From contig CP081161.1 of assembly GCA_025141675.1 (NCBI GenBank), forward strand, positions 1,214,001 to 1,278,000: a DNA stretch of 64,000 bases, written 5' to 3'. How positions within the stretch are numbered: position 1 is the first letter of the stretch; every line of letters starts with the position of its first letter. This DNA comes from Rhodobacteraceae bacterium S2214 (lineage in GTDB: Bacteria; Pseudomonadota; Alphaproteobacteria; Rhodobacterales; Rhodobacteraceae). This document shows, piece after piece, positions 53,128 to 62,580 of this stretch. The notes under the pieces were generated by a model that searched no databases, had not been told where the DNA came from, and saw nothing but the letters and a program-made list of their open reading frames with translations. The position numbers and the translations under genes are program-made.

Positions 53128-55691
53128 CTGACGAAAGCCTCCGGTTGGACCCAAATGAAACTGTCGATCTGACCAACTGTGACCGTGAACCTATCCAGTT
53201 TTTAGGCAATGTGCAGTCTTATGGCTGCCTGATTGCGACCTCGTCCGACTTTATGGTTAATCATGTGTCGGCGAACGTCCAAGAACTATTGAATATCGAC
53301 CCAGATGCCGCGATCGGTGGCCGTCTGAATGATCTGTTGTCCCAACGCATGGTCCATGACCTGCGGACGAAGTTGCAGATGTTGAATGCGACAATGCCGA
53401 CGGCCCGCGTCTTTGGTTATGACGTGCTTGAAAATGGCACTTACTTCGATATCTCTATCAGCTCTGTCGACCAGTCCTATGTATTTGAATTTGAACCGAA
53501 GGTTGCGCTGGAAACGCGCGACGAAATGAGCCTCGTGCAGCCGCTTGTTGCGCGTGTCACCCGTGCGCCAGACGTCATGAAGGCGTGCGAACAAGCCGCG
53601 GTCGCTGTGCAAGCCTTGTCGGGCTTTGACCGCGTGATGGTCTATAAGTTCGATGACGATGGTGCAGGCGAAGTGATCGCAGAAAAACGCCGCGCCCATA
53701 TGAAACCGTTTCTTGGGCTGCGTTACCCCGCAAGCGATATTCCGAAACAGGCCCGTGCGTTGTATCTGCGTAGTCCGCTGCGCTTGATCTCGGATGTGGA
53801 CGGGGCCGTTTCGCCTATCCTGCCTGCGACAAACGTCCATGGTAAACCGCTTGATCTGTCGCTTTGCGTGACCCGTGCTGTGTCCCCGATCCACTTGGAA
53901 TACCTGCGGAACATGGACGTTGGCGCGTCGATGTCCATTTCAATCATCAAAGACGGAAAACTCTGGGGCCTGTTTGCGTGTCACCACGAAACGGCGCGTT
54001 ACGTCGATTTTGAACGGCGCACAGCCATTGAGTTGTTCACGCAGTTCTTCACTTACGAACTGATCCAAAAGATGGAGCTTGAAACGCGGCTCAAGACCCA
54101 AGAAACCCGCCAGATGCATGACAATCTGATGGTGCAGATATCGGGCGGGGCCGACTTGATCGAAGGTTTCGATTCCATCGTTGGCGAATTGAGCGGTCTG
54201 ATCGCAAACGATGGCATTGCGGTCTACACCGATGGCCGTTTTGCGTCGCACGGTGATACGCCAGATGAAGCAAGCTTTCGCAAGTTGGTGCGCTTTTTGA
54301 ATACTGCGCCGTCCGGTCAGGTATTTTCGACGCATGCGTTGCCCGCGGTTTACCCTGCTATTGAGGACCAAGATGCCGATGTCGCCGGAGTTTTGGCTGT
54401 GCCCATCTCGCGCACGCCGCGCGACTATATCGTGTTTTTCCGCCGTGAAATCGTCAAATCGGTCAAATGGGCGGGTGATCCGAACAAGCCGGTCACAGTC
54501 GGACCAAACGGCACCCGTCTGACGCCGCGCAAAAGTTTCGACACTTGGAGCGAAATGGTCCGGAACACGTCCGCGCGTTGGTCCGAGGGTGAACAGATGG
54601 TCGCCGAAGGGTTACGGATTTCGTTGACCGAAATCGTCTTGAAACTGACGGATGAAGCAAACGAAACCCGCAGGAAAGCGGCCGACAAACAAGAACTTCT
54701 TGTCGCAGAGTTGAACCACCGCGTGCGCAATATCCTGAACTTGATCCAAGGGTTGGTCGCGCAAAGCCGTAGTGGCGCCTCTGATGTTGCGACCTATACA
54801 AAGGTTCTGGATGGACGGGTTCACGCGCTTGCCCGCGCGCATGACCAATTGACCAATCAGGAATGGTCACCAAGTTCTTTGCGTCAGTTGATTAACGTTG
54901 AAGGTCAGGCCTTTCTGCTGAATGGAAACGACCGTGTTAAGATCACGGGTGACGCCCCGATGCTGATGCCCGAAGCGTTTTCGACCCTCGCGCTTGTGAT
55001 ACACGAGATGATGACCAACTCTGCGAAATACGGCGCTTTGACGGATCGATCAGGGGCCGTGTCGATTGACCTGAAGGTCCAAGCGGATGGCGCATTGATC
55101 ATTCAATGGCGCGACGTTGGTGGCCCGCCTGTGCAGGCCCCCCTGCGCCGTGGATTTGGGTCAACGATTATCGAAAAGACCATTCCTTACGAACTCAAAG
55201 GTAAGGTCGAAACACGATTTTTACTGACAGGTTTCGAGGCAGACATCACGATCCCGTCTCGCTTTATTTCCAGCGAAAAAGAACCGGTCGTGCCAAAAAC
55301 ACAATCGAACGATGCGAAACCGGTTACCCCGGATGTTCTTCTGTCCGGTGAAGTTTTGGTCGTCGAAGACAATATGGTCATCGCGCTGGATGCATCTGAT
55401 ATCATAAGTGATTGCGGGGCTGACCACGTGCATATGGCCGGATCCGTCGATGATGCGCTGGCAATTTTGGAAAAGGCTGACGTTTCCTTCGCTTTGCTCG
55501 ATGTGAACTTGGGTGATCAGACGTCTCTTCCGGTCGCCGTTGTGCTTGCAGAACGCGGCATCCCGTTTGTGTTGGCGACTGGGTATGGCGACGCGCAAAG
55601 CATCACCGCAAATTACCCGCCAACGCACGTCGTGAAAAAGCCGTTCACTGCTGAAAAGCTAAAGGATGCCGTGTTCCGCGCGATGAACTGA
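53124..55691 (+). CDS. bphP: Bacteriophytochrome, HWE-type kinase with C-terminal receiver domain (BphP)
   Basis: This 855-residue cytoplasmic red/far-red photoreceptor starts at TTG (53124) with AAGGA 8 bp upstream. Domains are PAS with the biliverdin-binding Cys19 (VDLTNCDREPIQFLG), GAF with the PASDIP motif at 202-207, PHY with the tongue motifs WAGDP (449-453) and PRKSF (468-472), an HWE/HisKA_2 kinase with H532 (AELNHRVRNILNLIQGLVAQ) and ATPase domain (to ~715), and a receiver domain with D793 (FALLDVNLGDQ). The fused receiver makes it a hybrid kinase with an intramolecular or phosphorelay route. It is coupled to bphO. No separate output regulator is next to it. Confidence 0.95.
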   Translation: MTDESLRLDPNETVDLTNCDREPIQFLGNVQSYGCLIATSSDFMVNHVSANVQELLNIDPDAAIGGRLNDLLSQRMVHDLRTKLQMLNATMPTARVFGYDVLENGTYFDISISSVDQSYVFEFEPKVALETRDEMSLVQPLVARVTRAPDVMKACEQAAVAVQALSGFDRVMVYKFDDDGAGEVIAEKRRAHMKPFLGLRYPASDIPKQARALYLRSPLRLISDVDGAVSPILPATNVHGKPLDLSLCVTRAVSPIHLEYLRNMDVGASMSISIIKDGKLWGLFACHHETARYVDFERRTAIELFTQFFTYELIQKMELETRLKTQETRQMHDNLMVQISGGADLIEGFDSIVGELSGLIANDGIAVYTDGRFASHGDTPDEASFRKLVRFLNTAPSGQVFSTHALPAVYPAIEDQDADVAGVLAVPISRTPRDYIVFFRREIVKSVKWAGDPNKPVTVGPNGTRLTPRKSFDTWSEMVRNTSARWSEGEQMVAEGLRISLTEIVLKLTDEANETRRKAADKQELLVAELNHRVRNILNLIQGLVAQSRSGASDVATYTKVLDGRVHALARAHDQLTNQEWSPSSLRQLINVEGQAFLLNGNDRVKITGDAPMLMPEAFSTLALVIHEMMTNSAKYGALTDRSGAVSIDLKVQADGALIIQWRDVGGPPVQAPLRRGFGSTIIEKTIPYELKGKVETRFLLTGFEADITIPSRFISSEKEPVVPKTQSNDAKPVTPDVLLSGEVLVVEDNMVIALDASDIISDCGADHVHMAGSVDDALAILEKADVSFALLDVNLGDQTSLPVAVVLAERGIPFVLATGYGDAQSITANYPPTHVVKKPFTAEKLKDAVFRAMN

Positions 55692-55717
55692 TCCGACTGC
55701 CTCGCTATTTCAAGACA

Positions 55718-56851
55718 TCATTTGCGTACGACAATTTGGGCTGTCAGTGGCACCGCGGCCATCAACGCCGCGACCAACCAGAAGGCGCTGGGTAGGCTCG
55801 TCGCATCCGCCGTGAACCCGATCAGCGCGGGCCCAAGCAGCACCCCGGCGTAACCTGTCGTTGTCACCGATGCGATTGCCAGTCCGGCTGGCATGATCGT
55901 TTGACGCCCAGCGGCACTAAAGAAGATCGGCACGAGGTTTGCGGCCCCCAGTCCAATCAGGACAAATCCTGTAAATGCAGCGACCTGCGCGTCTGCCAGT
56001 AGGATCAACGCGACGCCGCATATCGTGATCATCCCGCCCGCGATCAGCACCCGAAATTCGCCCAATCGGCGGATGATCCGGTCACCGCCAAGCCGTGCGA
56101 CAACCATGGCCACTGAAAACAGAATATATCCGATGCCTGCGTTCTTTGCTGTGCTCAGGTCCCGTTCGATGACCAGCAGGGCACCCCAGTCCAGCACAGC
56201 GCCTTCCACCAAGAATGTAATCGCTGCGAGCACGGCCAGCAGTAGGACGACGCCGCGCGGTGCAGCAAATGGTTCGGGGTCATTTCCGCTGACGGACAGC
56301 AACCGTGTACGGGTGTGCAGCATCGCGCCGCCCGCCAGAACCGCGCCGATCAGGGCAGTCAACGGGATCGGCACACCGACAGACAGCAATACCGTCACCA
56401 TCGCGGCCCCAGCAAGACTGCCAATACTGAATTGTGCGTGGAAATTAGACATCAGCGGGCGCCCCTCGCGCCCTTCGACTTCGGCCCCGTGAACATTCAT
56501 CGCAACATCCAAGGTGCCAATTGATGCTCCGAAAACAAACAACGTAACCCCCAATCCTATGGGCGTATTGACCAGTGCTAAAAGCGGCAGCATCCCAACA
56601 AGGCCGAAACCTCCGCACAGGATCATCAACCGTGCTCCTCGTCTCGCCGCAATCACACCTGTGACGGGCATCGCGACAATCGACCCAAGACCCAAGCAAA
56701 GCAGCAGTAAGCCAAATTGACCTTCATCCGCGCCAACATTGGCTTTGATAAACGGGAAAAGCGGGGCGCAGCAGGCCATCGCAAACCCCGCAACCAAGAA
56801 CGCCAATCGCGTCGCAAGGCGTGCAGGCGCAGTTTCTGTGTAATCGGTCAT
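55718..56851 (-). CDS. MFS transporter (YbjJ-like)
   Basis: This 377-residue inner-membrane transporter has about 12 helices. The cytoplasmic loop 2-3 motif is GVIAARRGARLMILCGG, and helix 4/5 text includes GTLDVAMNVHGAEVEGREGR, resembling YbjJ-type MFS proteins. Its substrate is unknown. It lies 32 bp after a DeoR regulator gene on the same strand, so a sugar or sugar-phosphate related role is possible. It is convergent with bphP, 26 bp apart. Confidence 0.88.
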   Translation of the reverse strand: MTDYTETAPARLATRLAFLVAGFAMACCAPLFPFIKANVGADEGQFGLLLLCLGLGSIVAMPVTGVIAARRGARLMILCGGFGLVGMLPLLALVNTPIGLGVTLFVFGASIGTLDVAMNVHGAEVEGREGRPLMSNFHAQFSIGSLAGAAMVTVLLSVGVPIPLTALIGAVLAGGAMLHTRTRLLSVSGNDPEPFAAPRGVVLLLAVLAAITFLVEGAVLDWGALLVIERDLSTAKNAGIGYILFSVAMVVARLGGDRIIRRLGEFRVLIAGGMITICGVALILLADAQVAAFTGFVLIGLGAANLVPIFFSAAGRQTIMPAGLAIASVTTTGYAGVLLGPALIGFTADATSLPSAFWLVAALMAAVPLTAQIVVRK

Positions 56852-56883
56852 GGCGGTCCTTCGGAGAATGAAATGTCTTGTGA

Positions 56884-57639
56884 TTATGCGGTGATGACGC
56901 GCGCGCCCGCACGTGAAAGCGGCAGTGCCATCTCAGACAGGGCGTCGGTGACGATGTCGTCGATCTGGTCTAACGCCAGCGTGTGATGTCGGGCGCGGCG
57001 GCCAATCTTCGCGGCATCTGTCACAACCAGCGTTCGGGACGCGGCGGTTGCCATCGCGGCCTTCACCATTGCTTCGGCGTGATCATCGGAACTGAGGCCA
57101 AAGTCGCAGTCCAACCCACATGCGCCCAGCACCGCGATGTCCGCAGATAGCGTCGCGATCTTTGCATGTGTCACGTCGCCCGTCGCGATCCCGCCCGACG
57201 CGCTTAATGTGCCGCCTAACAAAAACACAGGGATGCTGCGTTCTTGGCAGGCGACCGCGATCCATGGTGACGGTGTCACCACAAGCCGTCCGGGGATGAT
57301 CGGCAGACGCGCGGCAATTGCGAGCGTCGTCGTTCCACCGTCAAACAGGACCGTTGGGGCGTCTGCGATGCAGGCGATTGCTGCGTCAATCAGTGCCGTG
57401 TTGACGGGCGGTTGCTTCGCCAAGCGTGAATGTAACGGGGATGAAGGTGCTGCGATCGGCACTGCGCCACCGCGCACGCGTTGGGCTTTCCCGTCCGCTT
57501 CCAGCGCGAGAATATCGCGTCTGATCGTATCGAGAGAAACATAAAATTCGACAGCGACGTCTTGCGCAATGATCTGCCGTCCGTCCGCAAGACGTTCGGC
57601 CAAAACCTGTTGGCGCGTATCTGGGATATTTAGATTCAT
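56884..57639 (-). CDS. DeoR/GlpR family transcriptional regulator
   Basis: This 251-residue regulator, from the ATG at 57639, has the DeoR HTH (RQIIAQDVAVEFYVSLDTIR, then RDILALEADGKAQRVRGGAV) and the DeoR sugar-phosphate-sensor domain (VLFDGGTTTLAIAARLPIIP, VLGACGLDCDFGLSSDD). It is followed by the MFS gene and probably regulates it. A 10-bp-phased repeat covers its start codon, implying autoregulation. It follows cysG by 41 bp, so read-through from the nitrate operon is also possible. Confidence 0.9.
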   Translation of the reverse strand: MNLNIPDTRQQVLAERLADGRQIIAQDVAVEFYVSLDTIRRDILALEADGKAQRVRGGAVPIAAPSSPLHSRLAKQPPVNTALIDAAIACIADAPTVLFDGGTTTLAIAARLPIIPGRLVVTPSPWIAVACQERSIPVFLLGGTLSASGGIATGDVTHAKIATLSADIAVLGACGLDCDFGLSSDDHAEAMVKAAMATAASRTLVVTDAAKIGRRARHHTLALDQIDDIVTDALSEMALPLSRAGARVITA

Positions 57640-57678
57640 GCAAAATCCTGCAAAAAGCTGCAGAATCATGCATGCTCA
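57639..57678. promoter_or_regulatory. Four 10-bp-phased TGCA repeats at the DeoR start, probable operator
   Basis: TGCA occurs at 57639, 57649, 57659 and 57669, an exact 10-bp period. The first three units are TGCAAAATCC, TGCAAAAAGC and TGCAGAATCA. Tandem helically phased repeats are common in DeoR/GlpR operators. Lying between cysG and deoR and touching the deoR start, it suits autorepression. Confidence 0.6.
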
Positions 57679-57680
57679 AT

Positions 57681-59087
57681 TTACGAGACCATCGTCAACT
57701 TCGGTGCCGCGGGAACAACAGGCTGTTCGATCTGTTTCGTGTCAGGCCACCGCAGGAACACAATCGCCGTATCCGTAATGCCTGCCGACTCCAGATCATC
57801 GGAAAGCTGGCGCACGCAGCTTTTGACGACCTTCTGCGAACTGCGTTGTGCGTGGGCCACTGCCGTGATTTCGATTTGGTCGACACCGTACAGGGCCTCG
57901 ATCTGGGCACCGATATCTGCCGCAGCGCCAACTGCCATATAAAGCGCCACGCAGGTGCCCGGACGCATGTTCATCACGGCCTCGGGGACAACGTAGCCGT
58001 CTTGCAGGTGTCCCGTCGTCAGCACCAGCGTATTCACTTCGTCGCGGTCTGTCAGACTTTCGCCAATCGCAGCTGCTGCTGCGCAAGCAGCTGTAACGCC
58101 CGGTACAATTTCGACGTCGATGTCATGGGCTTTCAACGCGCGCGCCTCTTCGCCGCCGCGTCCAAAGACACCGGGATCGCCGCACTTCAACCGTACCACG
58201 CGCTGCCCGCGTTTTGCGGCAGAAATCAACGTTTGCGTGATCTTTTCCTGCGGCCAGCTATGGCATCCGGGGGCCTTGCCCACGTAAACGCGTTCGGCAT
58301 CGCGGCGGGCCAGTTCCAAGATTTCAGGCTCCAGCAGGCGGTCGTAAAAGATCACGTCGGCTTCTTGCAAGCGTTGCACTCCGCGTAATGTGATGAGGTC
58401 CTTTGATCCCGGACCGGCTCCGACCAGCGACACGCTGCCCGCACCTTTTGCGTCAATCTCGCCTGTGGCGATCGCGTTCTTGATCAGGCTGGCCGCTTCG
58501 CGTTCTGCGCCGCGTGCGTGGGCTTCGCGCGGGGCTGCGTTAAAGACCCAGCGCCACAAATCACGCCGTGCGCGTGGGGCAAGACGGGCGGCGGCTGCGT
58601 CGCGCAACCGTCCCGCAAGTGCGGCAAGATCCCCAAGCCGCGGTTCCAACGCTTGTTCCATTTGCGTTTTGATCTGGCGGGCAAGAACGGGCGCTGTGCC
58701 TTCGGTGCCAATCGCCACGACAACAGGGTCACGGTCCACGATCGACGGGGTAATTGCGTCGCACAACGCAGGTTGGTCGACGACATTGACGGTCGCACCT
58801 GCATCCTTGGCAATCGCGTGGATCGCGGCATCGATGCCCGGGCAACCAGAGGCGACAAAGACCAAAGCGGTATCTTCAAAATGTGCGGCGGTAATCGGTG
58901 ATGTGTCATGGCGCAATTTACCAGCGGCGGCGAGCGCTGACAGCTCTTCGTCCAAGGCAGGGGCCATCACAACGATTTCGGCTTCGGTTTTCAGGATCAA
59001 CCGTGACTTTTGTGCGGCTTGTTCGCCGCCACCCACGATAACAACGCGACGGCCCGCCATTGTCAGAAACATCGGGAAGGTTTTCAT
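57681..59087 (-). CDS. cysG: Siroheme synthase CysG
   Basis: This bifunctional enzyme makes the siroheme needed by nitrite reductase. From the ATG at 59087 it has 468 residues. The N-terminal ~200 residues are the precorrin-2 dehydrogenase/ferrochelatase part (MAGRRVVIVGGGEQAAQKSR). The C-terminal part is uroporphyrinogen-III C-methyltransferase (SVSLVGAGPGSKDLITLRGV, LKCGDPGVFGRGGEEARALK). It overlaps the preceding TrpD2-like gene by 4 bp and is the last clearly nitrate-related gene of the operon. Confidence 0.95.
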   Translation of the reverse strand: MKTFPMFLTMAGRRVVIVGGGEQAAQKSRLILKTEAEIVVMAPALDEELSALAAAGKLRHDTSPITAAHFEDTALVFVASGCPGIDAAIHAIAKDAGATVNVVDQPALCDAITPSIVDRDPVVVAIGTEGTAPVLARQIKTQMEQALEPRLGDLAALAGRLRDAAAARLAPRARRDLWRWVFNAAPREAHARGAEREAASLIKNAIATGEIDAKGAGSVSLVGAGPGSKDLITLRGVQRLQEADVIFYDRLLEPEILELARRDAERVYVGKAPGCHSWPQEKITQTLISAAKRGQRVVRLKCGDPGVFGRGGEEARALKAHDIDVEIVPGVTAACAAAAAIGESLTDRDEVNTLVLTTGHLQDGYVVPEAVMNMRPGTCVALYMAVGAAADIGAQIEALYGVDQIEITAVAHAQRSSQKVVKSCVRQLSDDLESAGITDTAIVFLRWPDTKQIEQPVVPAAPKLTMVS

Positions 59088-60007
59088 GCGCTTAGTCCTT
59101 CTGTCTGATGGCGGCGATCCCAAAGATCATCAGCCATCGTTTGTGCGTCGGGTAAGGTTGGTGCGGCGCGCAGGGTCCACAAAGCCAGCGCAGCCGTTCC
59201 GGTGACCGTTGCTGTGGCGAAGCGATCCGTGCGGTGGCCTTGCCAGATTTGGCCAAGGTCCAGCGCGTCATCCGCTTCGTGCAAACGGCGGGTAACGGGC
59301 AAAAGCGCGGGCGCATCTTCGGCAATATGATCGCCACCGCGCAGACCAAACAGCGTGACGCCTTTGGACGGATGCCGTTCGAATTCGCCACCGCCGCCTT
59401 TGATAATCGTCAAATCGGTCTGGCCCAACAGATGCGCGGCTTCAGCCTGCAGACTGCGATATGACGGATGAAACACACCCTGTACGGTCGCGGCTGAACC
59501 CGACGGATTCCACATCCGTAGCACCGTGTTGATGCAGGATCGCAGGCCAAAAGTATCGCGCAATTTCAACAGGCGAAACGCGGCGGGCGCGACATCTTCG
59601 AGCGGGCTGTACGTGATGCTTGGCCCTGCCAAATGCAGGTGGTCACGAAGCGCCGCAGGGGCGTTCCAGCCATGCATCGAAACTTTATAGCCGGCCTGCG
59701 CAACCAACCTTGCCGACAGCAAAAACAGCGGCACACCGCGTGTCCGGCCCGCCGCATAAACGGGCCAATCCAGATCAGCCGCTGGGACGGTGCCATGCAC
59801 ATGATCTCGCAACGCGGCAGTAAACCCTGCGATTTCAGCGGGAACTTCGCCGCGTAAACGCAACACCATCAGCAATGCGCCGACGGCTTCGGGTTCCGCA
59901 TCGCCCGACAGCATCAGCGTCATGGCAGCGCGGGCCTCATTCAGCGTCATAGGCCGTGCGCGCCCTTGGCCGCGGGCGACGATCTGGACATAGGGCGCGA
60001 GGCTCAT
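59084..60007 (-). CDS. TrpD2/YbiB-like glycosyltransferase-fold protein
   Basis: This 307-residue protein of the anthranilate phosphoribosyltransferase fold starts at the ATG at 60007 overlapping the nasA stop (ATGA). The N-terminal helical domain is MTLNEARAAMTLMLSGDAEP; the C-terminal phosphoribosyltransferase-like domain has IIKGGGGEFERHPSKG in place of the usual anthranilate-site sequence. TrpD2/YbiB proteins bind nucleic acid and are not tryptophan enzymes. Why it sits between nasA and cysG with 4-bp overlaps on both sides is unclear; a role in nitrate assimilation or its control is possible. Confidence 0.85.
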   Translation of the reverse strand: MSLAPYVQIVARGQGRARPMTLNEARAAMTLMLSGDAEPEAVGALLMVLRLRGEVPAEIAGFTAALRDHVHGTVPAADLDWPVYAAGRTRGVPLFLLSARLVAQAGYKVSMHGWNAPAALRDHLHLAGPSITYSPLEDVAPAAFRLLKLRDTFGLRSCINTVLRMWNPSGSAATVQGVFHPSYRSLQAEAAHLLGQTDLTIIKGGGGEFERHPSKGVTLFGLRGGDHIAEDAPALLPVTRRLHEADDALDLGQIWQGHRTDRFATATVTGTAALALWTLRAAPTLPDAQTMADDLWDRRHQTEGLSA

Positions 60008-62580
60008 TCGGCTGCCATCGGGATTGTTGCGCTTGCGATTAGTGCTGCCAATTCGGGTTTGCACGATCCGCAGTTGGTTCCGGCACCGGTGCAATCGCCT
60101 AAAGCTGGGACAGTTGCCGCGCCGCCCGCGATCGCGTTCAACAATGTGTTCCGGCCCACATTCAGACAGGCGCATACGGTCACACCGGGATCAGGACGAT
60201 CAGCCGCAGGACGCCCGCTGAGCGCTGAAAGTGGCGCGTCGGTCGTGCCAATCGCGTTGATAGCCGTGTTGCGTGACAACGCGATGGGGGATTTGCCAAA
60301 GAAGCCAAGCGCCTGAACGACGCCATCTTGGGAAATCGCAATCCGCGTTGTGCCTGACGCGGGATCAGTCACAAGGGCGACATCGGCGTCAGCTAATCCA
60401 GTGAGCATGATCGTGAAATCAGCCCAGTCGTCGGGCATCGTCTGACCCGCCAATTCCATCTGCCAGCCTGTCTGCGTACGGGCGAGCGCTGCGTAATCGG
60501 CCGTCGGTTCCATCGCATTGGCACAGGCCACAAACCCGAACCAAGCGGCGTCGAATTTTGCAAGTGCTACATCGCCGCCTTTCAGGGCAGGTTGACCCGA
60601 AAACGGATCAGTCACGGGCGCGAGCGTCGCGTTCACTGTCCCGTTGCGGCTGCGCTGTTTCGTCCAATGCATCGGGGCAAAGGGTTGGCCAACGGCCACA
60701 CGGTCAGTCACCAGAACACGCAGCACGGCTTGTCCGAAATCATTGCTGACTGTGACCAGATCACCGTCTGTAATACCTTTGGCATTCGCATCTTCGGGGT
60801 GTAGTTCCAAATAAGGTTCTGCCAGATGTGCCCCGAGTCGCGCAGTCTTACCGGTGCGCGTCATTGTGTGCCATTGATCGCGGTTACGGCCCGTATTCAA
60901 ACGGAAATCTGTCTTGCTCAGGGTCGGGGCGGTTATTGGCAGCATCTTGGCTTTGCCGTCCGCGTGGTAGAATTTCCCGTCTGCAAAGAAGCGACGGTCG
61001 TTCGCGGGCCATTGTGTCGGGATCAGGTTCGCGTAGTCGGCATCTGCAAAAACGCTCAGATCCAAATCGCGGCCAAAGCCTGACACATCGGCGGACAGGG
61101 CGACGTATTCGGCGAAAACATCAGCTGGCGTCTCAAACGCGAATGCATCTCCAAATCCCATCTTCACAGCGACATCGCAGATGATTTTCCAATCCGCGCG
61201 CGTCTCACTCGGCATTGGCAGAAACGACCGTTGTCGCGATATTCGGCGTTCGGAATTTGTGACTGTGCCGTCCTTTTCGCCCCAACCAGCGGCGGGCAGC
61301 AATACGTCGGCCAGATCGCCCGTATCGGTGCGTTCCATGATGTCAGACACGACAACGAAAGGCACCGCTTTGATCGCATCAGCGACCGCATCGGCATTCG
61401 GCATCGACACGGCAGGGTTGGTTGACATGACCCACAAGGCTTTGATTTTGCCGGATGCACAGGCGTCGAACAGATCGACGGCTTTCAGACCCGCTTGCGT
61501 ACAGATCGTGGGGCTTTCCCAGAAAGATTGCACCGCGTCACGGTGGTCCGCATTTTCGATATCGAGGTGATTAGCGAGCATATTGGCCAGACCACCAACT
61601 TCGCGACCACCCATTGCGTTAGGTTGTCCGGTCAGGGAAAACGGACCTTCGCCGACCTTGCCGATACGACCCGTCGCGAGGTGGCAATTTAGGATCGCGT
61701 TGACTTTGTCACTACCGCTGGCGGATTGGTTCACGCCTTGGGAATAAAGGGTCATGACCTTCTTGGTCCCCGTCCAAAGCGCGTAAAAGTCCTGCAACTC
61801 GATATCGGACAGACCCGTATCAGCGACGTCCGTGTCGCGGGCTGCGGCAATGGCTGCATCGAACCCATTGACGTGCGCATCAACGTAGTCTTGATCGACA
61901 GCGCCAGTGGCGACGATATGGCTCAGCAAACCGTTGAATAGTGCGACGTCACCGTCAGGTGCAATCCGGAGGTGCGTATCAGCCAGATCGCTTGTCGCAG
62001 TTTTGCGTGGATCAATATTGATCACCCGCATCTCTGGACGGGCCTCTTTCGCGGCGGCGATGCGTTGGTGCAGCACAGGGTGGCACCACGCAAGGTTCGA
62101 TCCGACCAACACGATCACATCGGCCTGTTCCAAATCCTGATAGGTGCCAGGAACGGTGTCAGTGCCAAAAGCGCGTTTGTGCCCGACAACAGATGACGCC
62201 ATGCAAAGCCGTGAATTCGTGTCGATATTGGCCGCCCCGAAATAGCCCTTCATCAGCTTGTTCGCGACGTAGTAATCTTCGGTCAGCAACTGGCCCGACA
62301 CATAAAAGGCCACACTATCAGGACCGTGTTCGGCAATTGCAGCGCTGAATTTGTCGGCGACCAGTGACAGCGTGCTGTCCCAATCCGCGCGTTTGCCGTC
62401 GACCACCGGATGCAACAGGCGACCATCAAGATCGATGGTTTCGCCCAATGCCGTCCCTTTGGAACACAACCGCCCAAAGTTGGCAGGATGATCCGGATCG
62501 CCCTTCAACGTACCATCAGCCCCAGCAAGCACGCCGCAGCCAACACCACAATAAGGGCAGGTGGTCTTCGTCAGGGTCAT
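60004..62580 (-). CDS. nasA: Assimilatory nitrate reductase catalytic subunit (NasA)
   Basis: This 858-residue cytoplasmic molybdoenzyme reduces nitrate to nitrite. The N-terminal [4Fe-4S] Cys set is C8, C11, C15 and C39 (TTCPYCGVGCGVLAG, NFGRLCSKGTALGE). Mo-bis-MGD domain text includes NTNSRLCMASSVVGHKRAFG and the C-terminal dinucleotide-binding region. It carries a C-terminal BFD-like [2Fe-2S] domain with four Cys (VCACLNVGR, DCTGAGTNCGSCKPEL), seen in NasA forms that receive electrons directly. It overlaps nirD and the TrpD2-like gene by 4 bp each. Confidence 0.96.
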   Translation of the reverse strand: MTLTKTTCPYCGVGCGVLAGADGTLKGDPDHPANFGRLCSKGTALGETIDLDGRLLHPVVDGKRADWDSTLSLVADKFSAAIAEHGPDSVAFYVSGQLLTEDYYVANKLMKGYFGAANIDTNSRLCMASSVVGHKRAFGTDTVPGTYQDLEQADVIVLVGSNLAWCHPVLHQRIAAAKEARPEMRVINIDPRKTATSDLADTHLRIAPDGDVALFNGLLSHIVATGAVDQDYVDAHVNGFDAAIAAARDTDVADTGLSDIELQDFYALWTGTKKVMTLYSQGVNQSASGSDKVNAILNCHLATGRIGKVGEGPFSLTGQPNAMGGREVGGLANMLANHLDIENADHRDAVQSFWESPTICTQAGLKAVDLFDACASGKIKALWVMSTNPAVSMPNADAVADAIKAVPFVVVSDIMERTDTGDLADVLLPAAGWGEKDGTVTNSERRISRQRSFLPMPSETRADWKIICDVAVKMGFGDAFAFETPADVFAEYVALSADVSGFGRDLDLSVFADADYANLIPTQWPANDRRFFADGKFYHADGKAKMLPITAPTLSKTDFRLNTGRNRDQWHTMTRTGKTARLGAHLAEPYLELHPEDANAKGITDGDLVTVSNDFGQAVLRVLVTDRVAVGQPFAPMHWTKQRSRNGTVNATLAPVTDPFSGQPALKGGDVALAKFDAAWFGFVACANAMEPTADYAALARTQTGWQMELAGQTMPDDWADFTIMLTGLADADVALVTDPASGTTRIAISQDGVVQALGFFGKSPIALSRNTAINAIGTTDAPLSALSGRPAADRPDPGVTVCACLNVGRNTLLNAIAGGAATVPALGDCTGAGTNCGSCKPELAALIASATIPMAAE

